21,010 nucleotides of DNA, taken from a virus. This document shows positions 14,801 through 20,457 of the stretch, one piece after another. Both the position numbers and the translations under genes were made by a program. Numbering within the stretch: position 1 is the first letter of the stretch; each line of letters opens with the position of its first letter. The stretch spans positions 1-21,010 of IMG/VR virus record IMGVR_UViG_3300010885_015854, one strand, 5' to 3'. The notes beneath the pieces are model-generated. The model was not told where the DNA came from and searched no databases. It saw only the letters and a program-made list of their open reading frames with translations.

Positions 14801-16953
14801 ATACCTGCACTGGTATCTCCATCAATACAAACAGTACATTGATCAATTTCTACTACACCATCAGAAGCCAGTGTTAAATTAATAATTGGTTGTGAAATCA
14901 AGGGACTGACAGTATCAGGAGTAATAAAACTCACTACATAGATTTTGTCTCTGACATTGAAATCTGCATCGGCTGCAAATATAACTCTTGTGCCTTCAAC
15001 AAATGTATAGCCATCTACAGTATAGCTTGTAGATCCTTCAACATTGCTAAATGCATCAGACTGAGAAAAATCTATTATGTCCACTGGGTCCTTGCCCTGT
15101 GTGCCCATATTAAACAATCGCAGTCCTGGACGGAATTGTATAATTGGACGTTTTGCACGATAGTTGTTGTCAAGAACAATTGGAGTATTGTTATATTCTG
15201 CTGTGGCATTGATTACATCTATATGGAACCAACGATTACTCCTGGTCCAGGCATTTAGATCTTTGCCGGCTCTGCTGATTGTTAGATAATCTAATTTGGC
15301 AGGGTCAACTACAACTGTTGTTGTATCTGCATCTTCCGCATAAGGTTCGTAAATTTTAAAATTGTTGGTGGATAGTAATTCTATTGCTGATCCAACCCCA
15401 CTAACATAGTATTCTCGATCGCTGATAGCAATCGCATTCATTGTTCCAGTACCAGATTGTAATTCAAAAACTGTTCCGTACAGTGTTTCACTTATGGTAA
15501 ATTTTTGATAGTCTCCGGAAATTGACCTAACATAATATGTTTGTCCTGCTTCAATTCCACCCAATGTGGGTGCCAGGAACACAACTTCTTGTCCCACATA
15601 CAAATCAACAGCAGATGATGATGTGATATAATTGGTACCAATTTCGGTTTCGGTACATTCAAAACTTGTAGTACCAGATTTGTAACTAACGGGTAACACA
15701 TCACCGGTAAATTTTACTTTTAGTCCGTTTGTGAATGCAACTCCATTAGGGCTGGTATAATTTTTTTGTCCAAGTATTTGATCAATATCTAATATATTAG
15801 AATCTACAGAATCTATCAATTTGATAGTTCCAAATATTTCTGGGTCTGTGCCATCTTGGTAATACAAAGTGTCTTGAACCGCAGTCAACAACGGAATTTG
15901 TGTTATCGCATTTGCTGACGTTTTATACCACTGAGTATTACTGTAAGTGTTGCCATAAAGAATGGTAAATTTTTCCAACGGATTGATTGTGGCTATTAGA
16001 TTAACTTGAAGATATTCAACATCATCAACTGTGTTATAGGTAATTTGATATTTGTCAGTATATCCGGCCTGATCGATGAATACTAATGTGCGAGTGTTGA
16101 GATTGGTGGTACCGTCAATGCCACCATATTGTAAGATAAAATCGATTAGTGGCTGGCCGTTGATATCATCATAGGTCAATGTTGTGGCTAAGTCTATTGT
16201 GCCAATACTGGTCAAGTTATAATAAAAACTTTGTGCAGTTTTTTGTGGAACATTGAATATTATTGTTCCAAGATTTTCACCATTGTTTAGTACCCCGTAC
16301 ACATCTCTACTGCTTATGTTGGGTGCATATGGTAACACACCGTTTATGCCCGGCGCAGATTGTATCCAAAAATTACTATTTTGATCCACTTGGAATGTGT
16401 AATTTCCTCCGCGTACTAATTCAATTACAGGATCAGTTCCATATATGTTTGAAAAAGTATATGATGCACCGGTATCAGTTACTACAAAATTATCGCTTGT
16501 GGCGATTTCAGTTGCTGATACTGTTACCACATCTGGACCAGCAGGTAACCAAAAATACTGACTAAAATTTACAAACGTATCAAAATCAACAAACGGATCC
16601 CAAGTATAATAATCACTTGAATACAACAAATCTGGGCGACTGCTTGTGCCACCTTGAAATCCAACAGCATCGTTTAGGCCAGGATAGGTAATTGTGTTTT
16701 TTATTTTGCCGGTACCGGGTACCAAACTAACCACACCCGGCTCAAGTTGATAATTGGCACGTGTGGCCGTGGGCTCAATCACATACTTGTCATTTGGATT
16801 AACCCCGGGTCCAACTGTGCGACCAATAAATCCTTGTGTCTTTTTAAAACTGGGCTCTTGGACCAATTGATCTAAAGTGGCTGCAAGAAACTGTTTGTTT
16901 GCATCAGTTTGAAATATTTCTGGTAAAAAATCTACACTACGAACTTTGGCCAT
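2854..16953 (-). CDS. Giant multidomain virion structural protein (4,699 aa), probable baseplate/tail periphery
   Basis: A single uninterrupted frame of 4,699 codons starting MAKVRSVDFLPEIFQTD. Modules in order: conserved N-terminal block (1-150, with GFIGRTVGPGVNPND); cupredoxin-like beta domain (about 158-257); tryptophan-rich block with WRGIYRYYYDT, PWEMLGF and KPDWWE (about 1187-1438); W..Y..GE.V.Y carbohydrate-binding-like motif (about 1813-1854); seven-bladed FG-GAP propeller with inserts (about 2217-2978); a block with WAQLFPGS and YYFWV just after it; EVKPYHVSVREF and FGDNTDFDLPAYY (about 3555-3592); twin GSGY repeats (about 3651-3713); two further binding-like motifs; a GTTNF-type beta module (about 4116-4169); and a C-terminal block with FRIFQDMRG and TDTQAARFLRGL. 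Several of these blocks are, from memory, recurrent in structural proteins of marine T4-like phages. There are no enzyme motifs and no membrane segments. The start overlaps the gp6 stop as TAATG with GGAG seven bases upstream. The structural role is well supported by context; the exact place in the virion is inference. Confidence 0.85.
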   Translation of the reverse strand: MAKVRSVDFLPEIFQTDANKQFLAATLDQLVQEPSFKKTQGFIGRTVGPGVNPNDKYVIEPTATRANYQLEPGVVSLVPGTGKIKNTITYPGLNDAVGFQGGTSSRPDLLYSSDYYTWDPFVDFDTFVNFSQYFWLPAGPDVVTVSATEIATSDNFVVTDTGASYTFSNIYGTDPVIELVRGGNYTFQVDQNSNFWIQSAPGINGVLPYAPNISSRDVYGVLNNGENLGTIIFNVPQKTAQSFYYNLTSIGTIDLATTLTYDDINGQPLIDFILQYGGIDGTTNLNTRTLVFIDQAGYTDKYQITYNTVDDVEYLQVNLIATINPLEKFTILYGNTYSNTQWYKTSANAITQIPLLTAVQDTLYYQDGTDPEIFGTIKLIDSVDSNILDIDQILGQKNYTSPNGVAFTNGLKVKFTGDVLPVSYKSGTTSFECTETEIGTNYITSSSAVDLYVGQEVVFLAPTLGGIEAGQTYYVRSISGDYQKFTISETLYGTVFELQSGTGTMNAIAISDREYYVSGVGSAIELLSTNNFKIYEPYAEDADTTTVVVDPAKLDYLTISRAGKDLNAWTRSNRWFHIDVINATAEYNNTPIVLDNNYRAKRPIIQFRPGLRLFNMGTQGKDPVDIIDFSQSDAFSNVEGSTSYTVDGYTFVEGTRVIFAADADFNVRDKIYVVSFITPDTVSPLISQPIINLTLASDGVVEIDQCTVCIDGDTSAGITYWFDGLTWTEAQQKTAVQQAPLFNIYDIDGISFSNQAKYQSSNFIGSKLFSYAVGDTTILDPVLQLPLQYLNINNVGDIVFDNNLYVDTFTYTTDNVSTTSDISSGSIREYGNRVVYEKLLGWQNAIVEQQIYQQFKFEYTGATLKLDIAVNTQSSIAVPVIKIYVGSVFLDPGLYTYLTTTDSTTITLVNTYVPTDIIEVMVLSDQTSKVGFYQVPNNLQNNPLNNNSPAFTLGTIRTHYESICQNLITLSGRINGANNTRDLGNIVPYGLTILQQSSPLTLAGYFMRSPDYNIFASLQYNSREYIKYKARMLDAVLTQENIAFKTTAEILDTAIQDITLGKVDTQPFYWSDMLPTGSTFATNTYTVGYTTQPTFDTVQTYNFTSANYLGLCVYLNDVLLERQRDYIVSLDAPTLTILVDLTISDKVTINEYNATYGNFAPNTPTKMGLYPAWRPAVVTQVVSKGIQDFIQGHDGSLTPLFGDIRDDVLLEFETRIYSNLKLDGNPVPMTLTDVLPGEFRETGYTFDEINNIFAEDFLSYCGWNKLDYKQQDYSATNEFTWNYSNSKSRLDQQNLLGAWRGIYRYYYDTQQPSYTPWEMLGFFVKPDWWESTYGVAPYTADNLVLWDDLEAGYVADPVAPYYLPEYARSGLTSVIPTGSEGELLSPLNSVVGALPPNYNLASAFSKSWAIGDGGPVEASWWNSSAYPFSVMHVLAVTRPAKFFALFVDRDLYKYNLDYAQYLYNERYRLNANDVEVYGNGVSKASYIDWIVDFNRQSGINSTDKLTAELQNLDVRLCYRMASYSDKQYIKLFTEKSSPNSTNNTLMIPDESYDIVLYKNQPFESIRYSAVAVQKVTGGYAVFGYGTTQVYFEILQSQAVGKLQEYSTGGITVRVPTFYTDTVVQVPYGFIFSNETAVSDFLLSYGKLLETQGLTFTDRANGYTLDWPRMVNEFLYWSQQGWDTNAIINLNPLAGGLTVTRAGAVVDNITTETTENLLLDQNSRELPTRTLNIVRTDNTFVIQPLTTQNISFIDLRFTSFEHMMVLSNQSVFGDLIYDPTTGARQNRLNLVAVTTANWNGTVDTPGFILNQDNVQEWTGLRTYSKGEIVKYKNVYWSALKIVQPSVKFSFDDWVQSDYTQIELGLLPNIANKANQLANSYNINAANIELDNDLLSYGLIGFKPRQYMAALNLDDVSQVNVYRQFLDTKGTILSAELFKAANLGKEAADYDIYENWAVQRAVYGANANRSFFELRLNRALLSSNPSVVQVVVPQQVSQADQTIFLSDVWRQSYKLTSTEILPTTTELPTDVGLPTAGYVNLNDADITVFDITNNASLNANIDAINVGTSIWVAKINDYDWNIYRAQAVPGQIQHVCDNLNGTSRVIFSSNHGLVASDKLIIKFFDVEVNGVYQVLSVPNLTTVNIAFAFSSNRTVANGVGTGLTLQTMRVAQASDVVNLPYANDILPGARVWVDNNGEGLWEVLEKNTVFSSIISLSPVLLDANEQYGASVAQGRNKTALFVGSPRYGFGSGVEKGGVYVYLKSYSDQYTPVSPLSTGDAVLTLDVTGVRGFGNAINFGNQEWAVAGASASLGSTSTANNGYASVIYRDPTLGVAGTNPYTTWQLFTQPGTTTSTTPGAGEFGYSVAMSLDERWMYIGAPGLNYVHAYGFVDWQQQSASFISDGATTTYVIDDEIQINNSYQVRVIVNTVVQTLGVDYTVAGDFSTVTFTTAPTSGLLIQFDRWNTFQVPYSTVSFNLAQGVDQQGRTVGLFTATDIYSFSVKVNDVLWRPNIDYTFAGTTVTFVTALGVSDVAVINSKGYFTYVDSITVPGLGASDRFGQSVSCTTDGRQLIVGTPYITVNGETEAGAVYVFDRNVQTFIKNDDSSNSYTVLGTVTAPITVIVNNVFLINQTDSVIDAQNSFTVSGNTITINQDLSVGDVIEIEINQFSLAQEINQNTVAEFCNFGQALDICSYNCSLYVGEPQSSAQVFKGGVVERFVNQSRIYGTITATVANPTLTAGDTIRVNNIDVAVPANNPTVQGLADQINGIPAGSQTGVQNVLATVSTTGYLTISVKNPAAASPVNKVQVAPGSVGTAFDDLGFETFAWTQTIESPYPIEYAAFGSSLSLDDSAVNLVVGSPQGTLYLETEFDDGTTFFDAGTTIFFSIFVQSGAIYTYDYLPSSTTTLSNPGKFVFGQQVNNPDIAPYDAYGTSVSYTSGVLVAGAPKNDSDDSDANFGAVFVFENATQTPAWTITKIQQPTVDIRLLNSVFLYDRITGAKTEFLDFINPLQGKILGAARQNLDYISTIDPASYNIGAYNVRGTTWFGDHVGEIWWDIGTVRFIDPNQDNITYASRRWAQLFPGSVVDVYQWVSSPVPPASYAGEGTPYNTVSYTVNTRLTKDGTFNTEYYFWVRDITVTSTNLNKTLPISTIASYITDPRASGIPYMAPINGSTIALYNSADYIEASDTIISIEFDRELTNNNVHVEYELIPQDRADGFLSTNLYRKLQDSFCGVDTFGNKVPDPNLSPAERYGVQFRPRQSMFVDRFAALKNYLVRSNTILAQVPITEMRMFDLLNSSEPEPIQSEIINGNTVVNWNLQVANLEILGYQDIYAVDLGYKYLVTTDSYNRGLWTIYTVTASDTTPGERVLILSRVQTYDTPAYWSYINWVRPGYNSSIKVITEVSNYAALATVTVPVGSSVKVTANSQGKYEIYLLTDTGWERVVLQDGTIEFSAELWDYQLGRFGYDIEVFDAQYFDQEPVTETRKIIQAINEELFIDELAIERNRTLVLMFNFVLSEFSAPEWLVKTGLIDVDHRIRQLIPYQNYIRDNQEFVSDYIQEVKPYHVSVREFNLKYTGFDEFFGDNTDFDLPAYYNTTLEIPQYTSPILLPYAQSDAFNSQLTTESDLPSTSAVWSTWPYNQWYSNYLLNLTSIEIIDGGSGYTEAPIVTITGDATVAATAVAEINSLGQVTSVTVIDTGSGYTATPEISFDGGNGVSARAYAVMNYSRALSRYTGLVRSIKTTIKYDRFQYFSDVQDWNSSSTYQDGTLVRYDDRVWQASSTDSTAVVGPVFNLEDWTLVPARDLSGIDRTRGYYVPGVNQPGIDLPLLIDGIAYPGVQVYGNYFLVPDSIDTIYQSEFTDTTLGALDSDINVDGGKFIGLYEAHAPEELVNGSEFDTLDMRVYTRPGADWNRDGHGFQISSIRYTYDSAVTDTFSWAGVVENPVQVLVSNITTELDLNLNIDYTVDWDNQTITLLTAASGNLINISVYELGGGSQLYRNNYMGENVGSSVVIPVNSAEIISLAIFVNGAITSGATWSPYVASTDWNITNSYTTLDIVNNSGSYYRALQDTIPGILITNVAYWLEFVPTTQSMVEFGTTYGAGDGISLTAFGTSTIDAGYFIIGRQYTISTLGTTNFVLIGAASNTVGVVFTATGIGSGTGQATTVYSWSTPQTQITTATSNTVSTKIITLTNSMQGSNPANLIVTRNGLKLTPPAGIEWFGDGSSLSFGLPQRTTISQTYVYPPTDIQVWIDDVLQPQTFGLTAGNYIVTPYTGSNTPGRQVVFNSPPVSGARILISMSTQADYRVSSNQLIINTSINLNDAFCITSWNDTSQQYPLTLVFIGPTSSGVLITEDYDSTNYSYPDSSNFAPGAYDYSAGISISNNNFWLQRTGVLASRLWVSLDGYQLFEGQDFTVAYQEDDGTNPAGDYLILSSGTIGPAQILAVTEFTSSTVPDAMAFRIFQDMRGIQATYRITTNTTTILVQDLEIIDDIVYVDNANALSEPNLELGIFGILTIDGERIMYRSRNTVDNTVSGLMRGTAGTALATHTAGTDVYNMSRENLLPESLQNYVVSDTSTGDGSTTTFYAPSIDVATFDDSTIEIDAIEVYVGGTRQYAYSDTTATSQYRWFVSQFDPVAVEFVVDGATYPELHAPPAGVEVTVLVRQCATTWYQLGDGTPSDGVALQDTDTQAARFLRGL
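4447..4608 (-). other. GTTNF/IGA-type beta module in giant protein (residues ~4116-4169)
   Basis: The segment AGYFIIGRQYTISTLGTTNF continues with VLIGAASNTVGVVFTATG and GSGTGQAT. The pattern YTI..LGTT.F..IGA..NTVG..FTATG.G.GTG.A is a compact module that I recall as recurring, often in several copies, in aquatic phage structural proteins. It interrupts an otherwise continuous region, so it may be a mobile domain. Confidence 0.5.
4690..4830 (-). other. Carbohydrate-binding-like motif 3 in giant protein (residues ~4042-4088)
   Basis: The segment reads STDWNITNSYTTLDIVNNSG, then SYYRALQDTIPG and AYWLEFVP. It keeps the W...SY....IV....YYRAL....PG....W pattern but lacks the usual G-x-x-V turn, so it is the weakest of the three copies. 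Confidence 0.35.
5554..5693 (-). other. Carbohydrate-binding-like motif 2 in giant protein (residues ~3754-3800)
   Basis: The segment reads VQDWNSSSTYQDGTLVRYDD, then RVWQASSTDSTAVVGP, and ends in LEDWTLVP. The W...STY..G..V.Y....W.A......GP....W spacing is the closest of the three copies to the CBM5/12 pattern. Confidence 0.45.
5815..6002 (-). repeat. Twin GSGY repeat in giant protein (residues ~3651-3713)
   Basis: Two units in tandem: IIDGGSGYTEAPIVTITGD and VIDTGSGYTATPEISFDGGN, joined by an Ala-rich strand and LGQVTSVT. This VxxxGSGYTxxPxVxI pattern is a known recurrent beta repeat in large phage and bacterial surface proteins. It probably forms an elongated beta segment. Confidence 0.65.
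8020..10305 (-). other. Seven-bladed FG-GAP (integrin-type) beta-propeller with inserted domains (residues ~2217-2978)
   Basis: Seven units can be counted, each with an aromatic-Gly start, a VG.P-like strand and usually a G.VYV-like strand. Blade 1: QYGASVAQG, LFVGSPRYG, GGVYVY. Blade 2: GFGNAINFG, WAVAGASAS, GYASVIY. Blade 3: EFGYSVAMS, MYIGAPGLN. Blade 4: RFGQSVSCT, LIVGTPYIT, AGAVYVFDR. Blade 5: NFGQALDIC, LYVGEPQSS, GGVVERF. Blade 6: AFGSSLSLD, LVVGSPQGT, SGAIYTYD. Blade 7: AYGTSVSYT, LVAGAPKND, FGAVFVFEN. These are the hallmarks of FG-GAP repeats. Large inserts separate blades 3/4 (two beta modules, about 9300-9770), 4/5 (about 8935-9150) and 5/6 (about 8455-8775). The classic DxDxDG calcium loop is not clearly present. 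Confidence 0.7.
8455..8775 (-). other. Flagellin-IN-like module inserted between propeller blades 5 and 6
   Basis: The encoded segment runs AGDTIRVNNIDVAVPANNPT, then QGLADQINGIPAG, QNVLATVSTTGYLTISVKNP, and FDDLGFETF. The order (a G-D-T-I-x-V-N-N strand, a short helix with L...IN, a V.A.....G.L.I strand pair, and a final LGF) resembles the IN motif of flagellin or hook-associated proteins and similar modules in phage tail proteins. It interrupts the propeller. Confidence 0.45.
11392..11516 (-). other. Carbohydrate-binding-like motif 1 in giant protein (residues ~1813-1854)
   Basis: The segment VQEWTGLRTYSKGEIVKYKN continues with VYWSALKIVQPSV and ends in DDWVQ. The pattern W....Y..G..V.Y...YW.A.......P....W resembles the short chitin-binding (CBM5/12) fold. 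Related segments occur at 5554-5693 and 4690-4830. Confidence 0.4.
12640..13395 (-). other. Conserved tryptophan-rich block of giant protein (residues ~1187-1438)
   Basis: Reading the minus strand, this stretch encodes GHDGSLTPLFGDIRDDVLLE, ETGYTFDEINN, NEFTWNYSNS, GAWRGIYRYYYDT, PWEMLGFFVKPDWWES, YTADNLVLWDDLEAG and IGDGGPVEASWWNSSAYPF. It is dense in Trp, Tyr and Gly turns and has the look of a strongly constrained folded domain. From memory, this block recurs in large structural proteins of aquatic T4-like phages. It has no known enzymatic signature. Confidence 0.5.
16185..16480 (-). other. Cupredoxin-like beta domain in giant protein (residues ~158-257)
   Basis: The encoded segment contains DPVIELVRGGNYTFQV, then FWIQSAPG, GVLNNGENLGTIIFNVP and SFYYN. 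This order (strand, RG..Y.F, then G..I.F.VP and a YYN/YYC-type end) matches a cupredoxin-like beta sandwich seen in many phage and marine microbial proteins. The His, Cys and Met residues that would bind copper are absent, so a structural rather than redox role is more likely. Confidence 0.45.
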
Positions 16954-19900
16954 TAGATAACTCCACTACCGGGAGCAGTACGCAAGTTGGTACTGGTCAA
17001 TGCTTCAATCACTTCAATGTTATCAATGGTAGCACCATTAACAAATATTTCACTAGGTGCTGAACGTATTTCATACAGGTCGCCAAAATACTTTTGTGAA
17101 TTTAATGGTACTAATACTACCGAACTAATAATAGTGCCCAATGTTCTGTGTAGATATGCCGCAAGTTCTGAGAAATAAAACGTGTCGCCAAAGTTCCACT
17201 TGTCAATTGAAAAGTAGTCATTCATTGCAGCCACCACACTACTTTTAATTTCGCTGGTACTAGCCGTGGATCCCGATGCACGAATTACTTTTATTGTGGC
17301 CCGAAGACTTTGTGCGGCCTTGGCGCCAAATAATGGTTTAAATATAACAGAATTTAAAATAATGTTATCACTTATCATTTTGTAATCTTGCAATCCTTGA
17401 TACTCAGTACTTAATTCATCAATAGTAGGCACCGCAGGTTCAGTCACTGTATCAGTTGTATCGCGAATCCAATTTTGATATGAAGTATAATAGCTCAAAG
17501 TTACCACATATAAATCGATAATATTGGTCGTGCCAGGATCAATTCGATTTGTTAACGGACTGTTGTGTCTATACTGATAATACAAACTTTGTCTTCCAGT
17601 TCTTGCAATCCATTCGGCACTGACGTCAATCAAGGTGCGCACACCGGTTGTGCTCACAGACAACTGATAGAACATTTGATCGCTGTAGGCATAGAATACT
17701 TGTCCCGGAACCCATTCATTTATGGCAGCCACTATGTCATCATAGTTGGCATAGTCACTGGTAACAATACCAGGCTCAACCAAGAGATATCTTTGCAAGT
17801 TGTCAAAGTCCACAGTCTTTTGTAAGTACACATATTTTTGTGTGGAGTTGGTGTCGGGTGCAACAATTTCACTAAAGAAATCAGGGTTATCTGGCACACC
17901 GTCATTGTCGCTGTCACGATATCCCACTAACACCTGGAAGTCATCCACATAGCCATCGCTTTCAACAGGTTGGCCGGTAATTGTCATGATAATGTCGCCA
18001 GGTAAATGATCAGTAGAATCTGGTTGAGTATTCACTGCCAAGCAATTGATATAATCTTTAATCACCGTACCTGTGCGACTATCGTACACTTGTGCGCCAT
18101 CATAGAAAAAGAAACGTGTTTGCAACACACTACCAAAGTAGTAAGCAAGACTACGGAATGTGACTGTGTAGTTTTGATTTTGTACCACAAACTGTACCAT
18201 CCAACTGGCATCTAAATTTGTGCCCGATGTGTTGCCTGCATATTGTTGACTCCAGGTAGCATCTGCCGCAAGGTTTGTACTGGTAATCAAGTACCAAGAG
18301 TAAGGTGTGCCAGTAATGTCACCGTTGTTGTCATATCCAATACCAAAATTACGATTGAGTATGATTTGTTCAGTTATGGCCAGCTCTAGATCTTGTGGTA
18401 AGTCAGTAACAAACAATGGAATAATAGTGTCAACTATGGCGCCAGTGGGCACAAAGTTGTTGAGCGAAATTGGTCCTGCACCCGATGAGAGATTACCAAG
18501 TCCGTTATTGTAACCAGTGCCAATAATTTCTAGTGGGCTGGCCCAAATTTCTAATTTCTGATCTGCACTGGTAGGTGTACCTTGTTGTAGTTTGTTATTT
18601 TTGTCAAAGTAGTAGCCAGTGGGCGGTACAAATTTAATTAAACTTCCCACTGCTACATATTTGAAATCTGTAGTAGTTGTGAATCCTACTGGTATTGGCG
18701 CCCCATTTGGCCATGTACTAGAATAGATTGTGTTTCTAAAATATCCTGTAGTTTCGTTGGCCAGAGTAGTACTTTGGACCCAGTTGGCGCCAGGTACCCA
18801 AGTGGTACCACCATATGTGGGTAATGTACTTTCGGTTACCCTGGGAAAATTAGCATAATAAAATTGTTTTGTTGTGGTTTCAGCTAGTTTTGGTTGAAAC
18901 TGATTTGTAATGGCTTCTGCAATTTCGTTACGATTGGTCCAGGAAAATAAGATTGTGGGTAGTATGTTTTGTTCCCATAAACCACCATCACTGCCAAAAC
19001 TATTGGTACTAGAATACTTGCCGGTGTTGTCTACTAAATCAAGATATCGACTGGTACCAATGCTTGCACGATTCAACGCCTTACTCTTCACAATTGAATT
19101 GTATTGTGTATAAGGGAAAAGGTTATAGTCTTCGCCATTGACCATGCGATTTTGTGTGTAATATCTTGCAGGGGCACGTTGTTTAATACCGTCAATACTT
19201 TCACGTGCCTGACTATTGCTAACAGGTTGAGTAATGCCACACGTGAATGTTATGGTTTCTAAATTGCCAGCTCTACTGATATAACTGATAGGAATTGTTA
19301 CTGCCTGCATCTCTTCAGGATTGATAATATACTGCAATCCATTACTTGCGCGAACATAAGCACGGAATGTGCCTACTGGGATTTCTGAAAATACACCATC
19401 ACCAAATATCATGGTAATCTGATCATTAGTTCTTGATGTCACTGAGTATATGGGTCTTGTGTCCGTGGCCACTTGTTCGCCACCTGCGGCATAAATGTTT
19501 TCAGTATAGGCCCACTCACGATTTACGTTACCCACATTATCAAGTTGAAACAACCAACGATCTTGATTGTTAATGCCTTCAATGTTGATGTTTACTGTGC
19601 GATTGCTCACTCGTTCACCAAGGTTAAAATCTTGATTCTGCAATACACCTTGTTTAAACATAAAGAAATAGCCAGTATTGGCTGATTGGAATCCTAGGCT
19701 GTCGTTACGGAACACCACATTAAAAGGTACGTTGGCTCTTGGTGAAGGCTCATACAGATAATCTTTGCCTACCGAAGTTGATGTCATGGCCTCAAATGGC
19801 ATATTGACGCCATCCACTGTGGCTGTGTAAGGAACTACTGGCAAGTATCCAGGAACTAAATTAATAGCATATTCATCAGTGCGTATGCCTAAAATTGTTT

Positions 19901-20429
19901 GTCGATTGCCGGGGCGTCCCACTCGTTGTGTGTCTACCAAGCTGGCATTGATAATTGTGGTAAACTGCTCTTGCCAATCTGGATTGGTTTGGTCAGCCCA
20001 GTCCACAGTGACGTTTGATAAATTAACGCCTTGATAATCCACAACATTTTCTGTTGTGGTTACTGAAAATACTTTTAACAAGCCTTGTGCGGCAATGTTG
20101 CGTTTGGCTGTGTAACTTACTAAGTTAGCAAGCCGTACTACGCTGTCACGGCGCTCGGCCGTGTCCATGTAGTTTTCACGTGTGTTTAAGTCTGTACGGA
20201 AGGCAAGTGCTTGTCCCATGAACGCAATAACATCCAAGAGAGCAACATATTCACTTGATTCAATGTAGTCATTGAATGTTTCTGGATAGTACAAGCGCAG
20301 ATAATCAACAAAACTCTTGCGTAAGGTTTCAAAATCATAACTTTGAAAATCTGCTTCGCGATAGGTTTGATAGATCTGTTTCCAATCCTGAACACCAAAT
20401 ATCGCCGTTTGTCTTGTGGTTTTTGCCAT
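16953..20429 (-). CDS. gp6: Baseplate wedge protein, T4 gp6-like (1,158 aa, enlarged)
   Basis: In T4, gp6 dimers form the continuous ring joining neighbouring baseplate wedges. Here the N-terminus (residues 1-120: VQDWKQIYQTYREADFQSYD, then YLRLYYPETFNDYIESSEYV and LAFRTDLNTRENYMDTAERR) is characteristic of the family. Residues 339-354 hold the FGDGVFSEIPVGT motif shared by gp6/gpJ-type wedge proteins. The C-terminus (SLRATIKVIRASG, then SIDKWNFGDTFYFSELAAYL) also fits. T4 gp6 is about 660 residues, so the middle (roughly 470-1010) holds an extra 500 residues. That middle includes an acidic DSDNDGVPDNPD loop at residues 839-850 that resembles a thrombospondin-type-3 calcium loop. The start is the ATG at 20429 with GAGG about nine bases upstream and a late promoter at 20450-20457. 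The gene ends in a TAATG overlap with the giant gene. It follows gp25, the usual wedge-gene order. Confidence 0.9.
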   Translation of the reverse strand: MAKTTRQTAIFGVQDWKQIYQTYREADFQSYDFETLRKSFVDYLRLYYPETFNDYIESSEYVALLDVIAFMGQALAFRTDLNTRENYMDTAERRDSVVRLANLVSYTAKRNIAAQGLLKVFSVTTTENVVDYQGVNLSNVTVDWADQTNPDWQEQFTTIINASLVDTQRVGRPGNRQTILGIRTDEYAINLVPGYLPVVPYTATVDGVNMPFEAMTSTSVGKDYLYEPSPRANVPFNVVFRNDSLGFQSANTGYFFMFKQGVLQNQDFNLGERVSNRTVNINIEGINNQDRWLFQLDNVGNVNREWAYTENIYAAGGEQVATDTRPIYSVTSRTNDQITMIFGDGVFSEIPVGTFRAYVRASNGLQYIINPEEMQAVTIPISYISRAGNLETITFTCGITQPVSNSQARESIDGIKQRAPARYYTQNRMVNGEDYNLFPYTQYNSIVKSKALNRASIGTSRYLDLVDNTGKYSSTNSFGSDGGLWEQNILPTILFSWTNRNEIAEAITNQFQPKLAETTTKQFYYANFPRVTESTLPTYGGTTWVPGANWVQSTTLANETTGYFRNTIYSSTWPNGAPIPVGFTTTTDFKYVAVGSLIKFVPPTGYYFDKNNKLQQGTPTSADQKLEIWASPLEIIGTGYNNGLGNLSSGAGPISLNNFVPTGAIVDTIIPLFVTDLPQDLELAITEQIILNRNFGIGYDNNGDITGTPYSWYLITSTNLAADATWSQQYAGNTSGTNLDASWMVQFVVQNQNYTVTFRSLAYYFGSVLQTRFFFYDGAQVYDSRTGTVIKDYINCLAVNTQPDSTDHLPGDIIMTITGQPVESDGYVDDFQVLVGYRDSDNDGVPDNPDFFSEIVAPDTNSTQKYVYLQKTVDFDNLQRYLLVEPGIVTSDYANYDDIVAAINEWVPGQVFYAYSDQMFYQLSVSTTGVRTLIDVSAEWIARTGRQSLYYQYRHNSPLTNRIDPGTTNIIDLYVVTLSYYTSYQNWIRDTTDTVTEPAVPTIDELSTEYQGLQDYKMISDNIILNSVIFKPLFGAKAAQSLRATIKVIRASGSTASTSEIKSSVVAAMNDYFSIDKWNFGDTFYFSELAAYLHRTLGTIISSVVLVPLNSQKYFGDLYEIRSAPSEIFVNGATIDNIEVIEALTSTNLRTAPGSGVI
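16961..16964 (-). promoter_or_regulatory. Ribosome binding site of giant structural gene
   Basis: GGAG on the minus strand lies seven bases before the ATG at 16953-16951, inside the last codons of the gp6 gene. Combined with the TAATG overlap, it indicates that translation of the giant gene is coupled to gp6. Confidence 0.6.
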
Positions 20430-20449
20430 TTGTCTGCGCCTCTATCTTT

Positions 20450-20457
20450 TATTTATG
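20450..20457 (-). promoter_or_regulatory. T4-type late promoter upstream of gp6-like gene
   Basis: The minus strand reads CCCATAAATAAAAG; the CATAAATA core differs by one base from T4 TATAAATA. It sits in the 47-base gap after gp25 and 20 bases before the gp6 ATG. A start about six or seven bases downstream would give a leader of about 14 bases that keeps GAGG as ribosome binding site. Confidence 0.55.
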
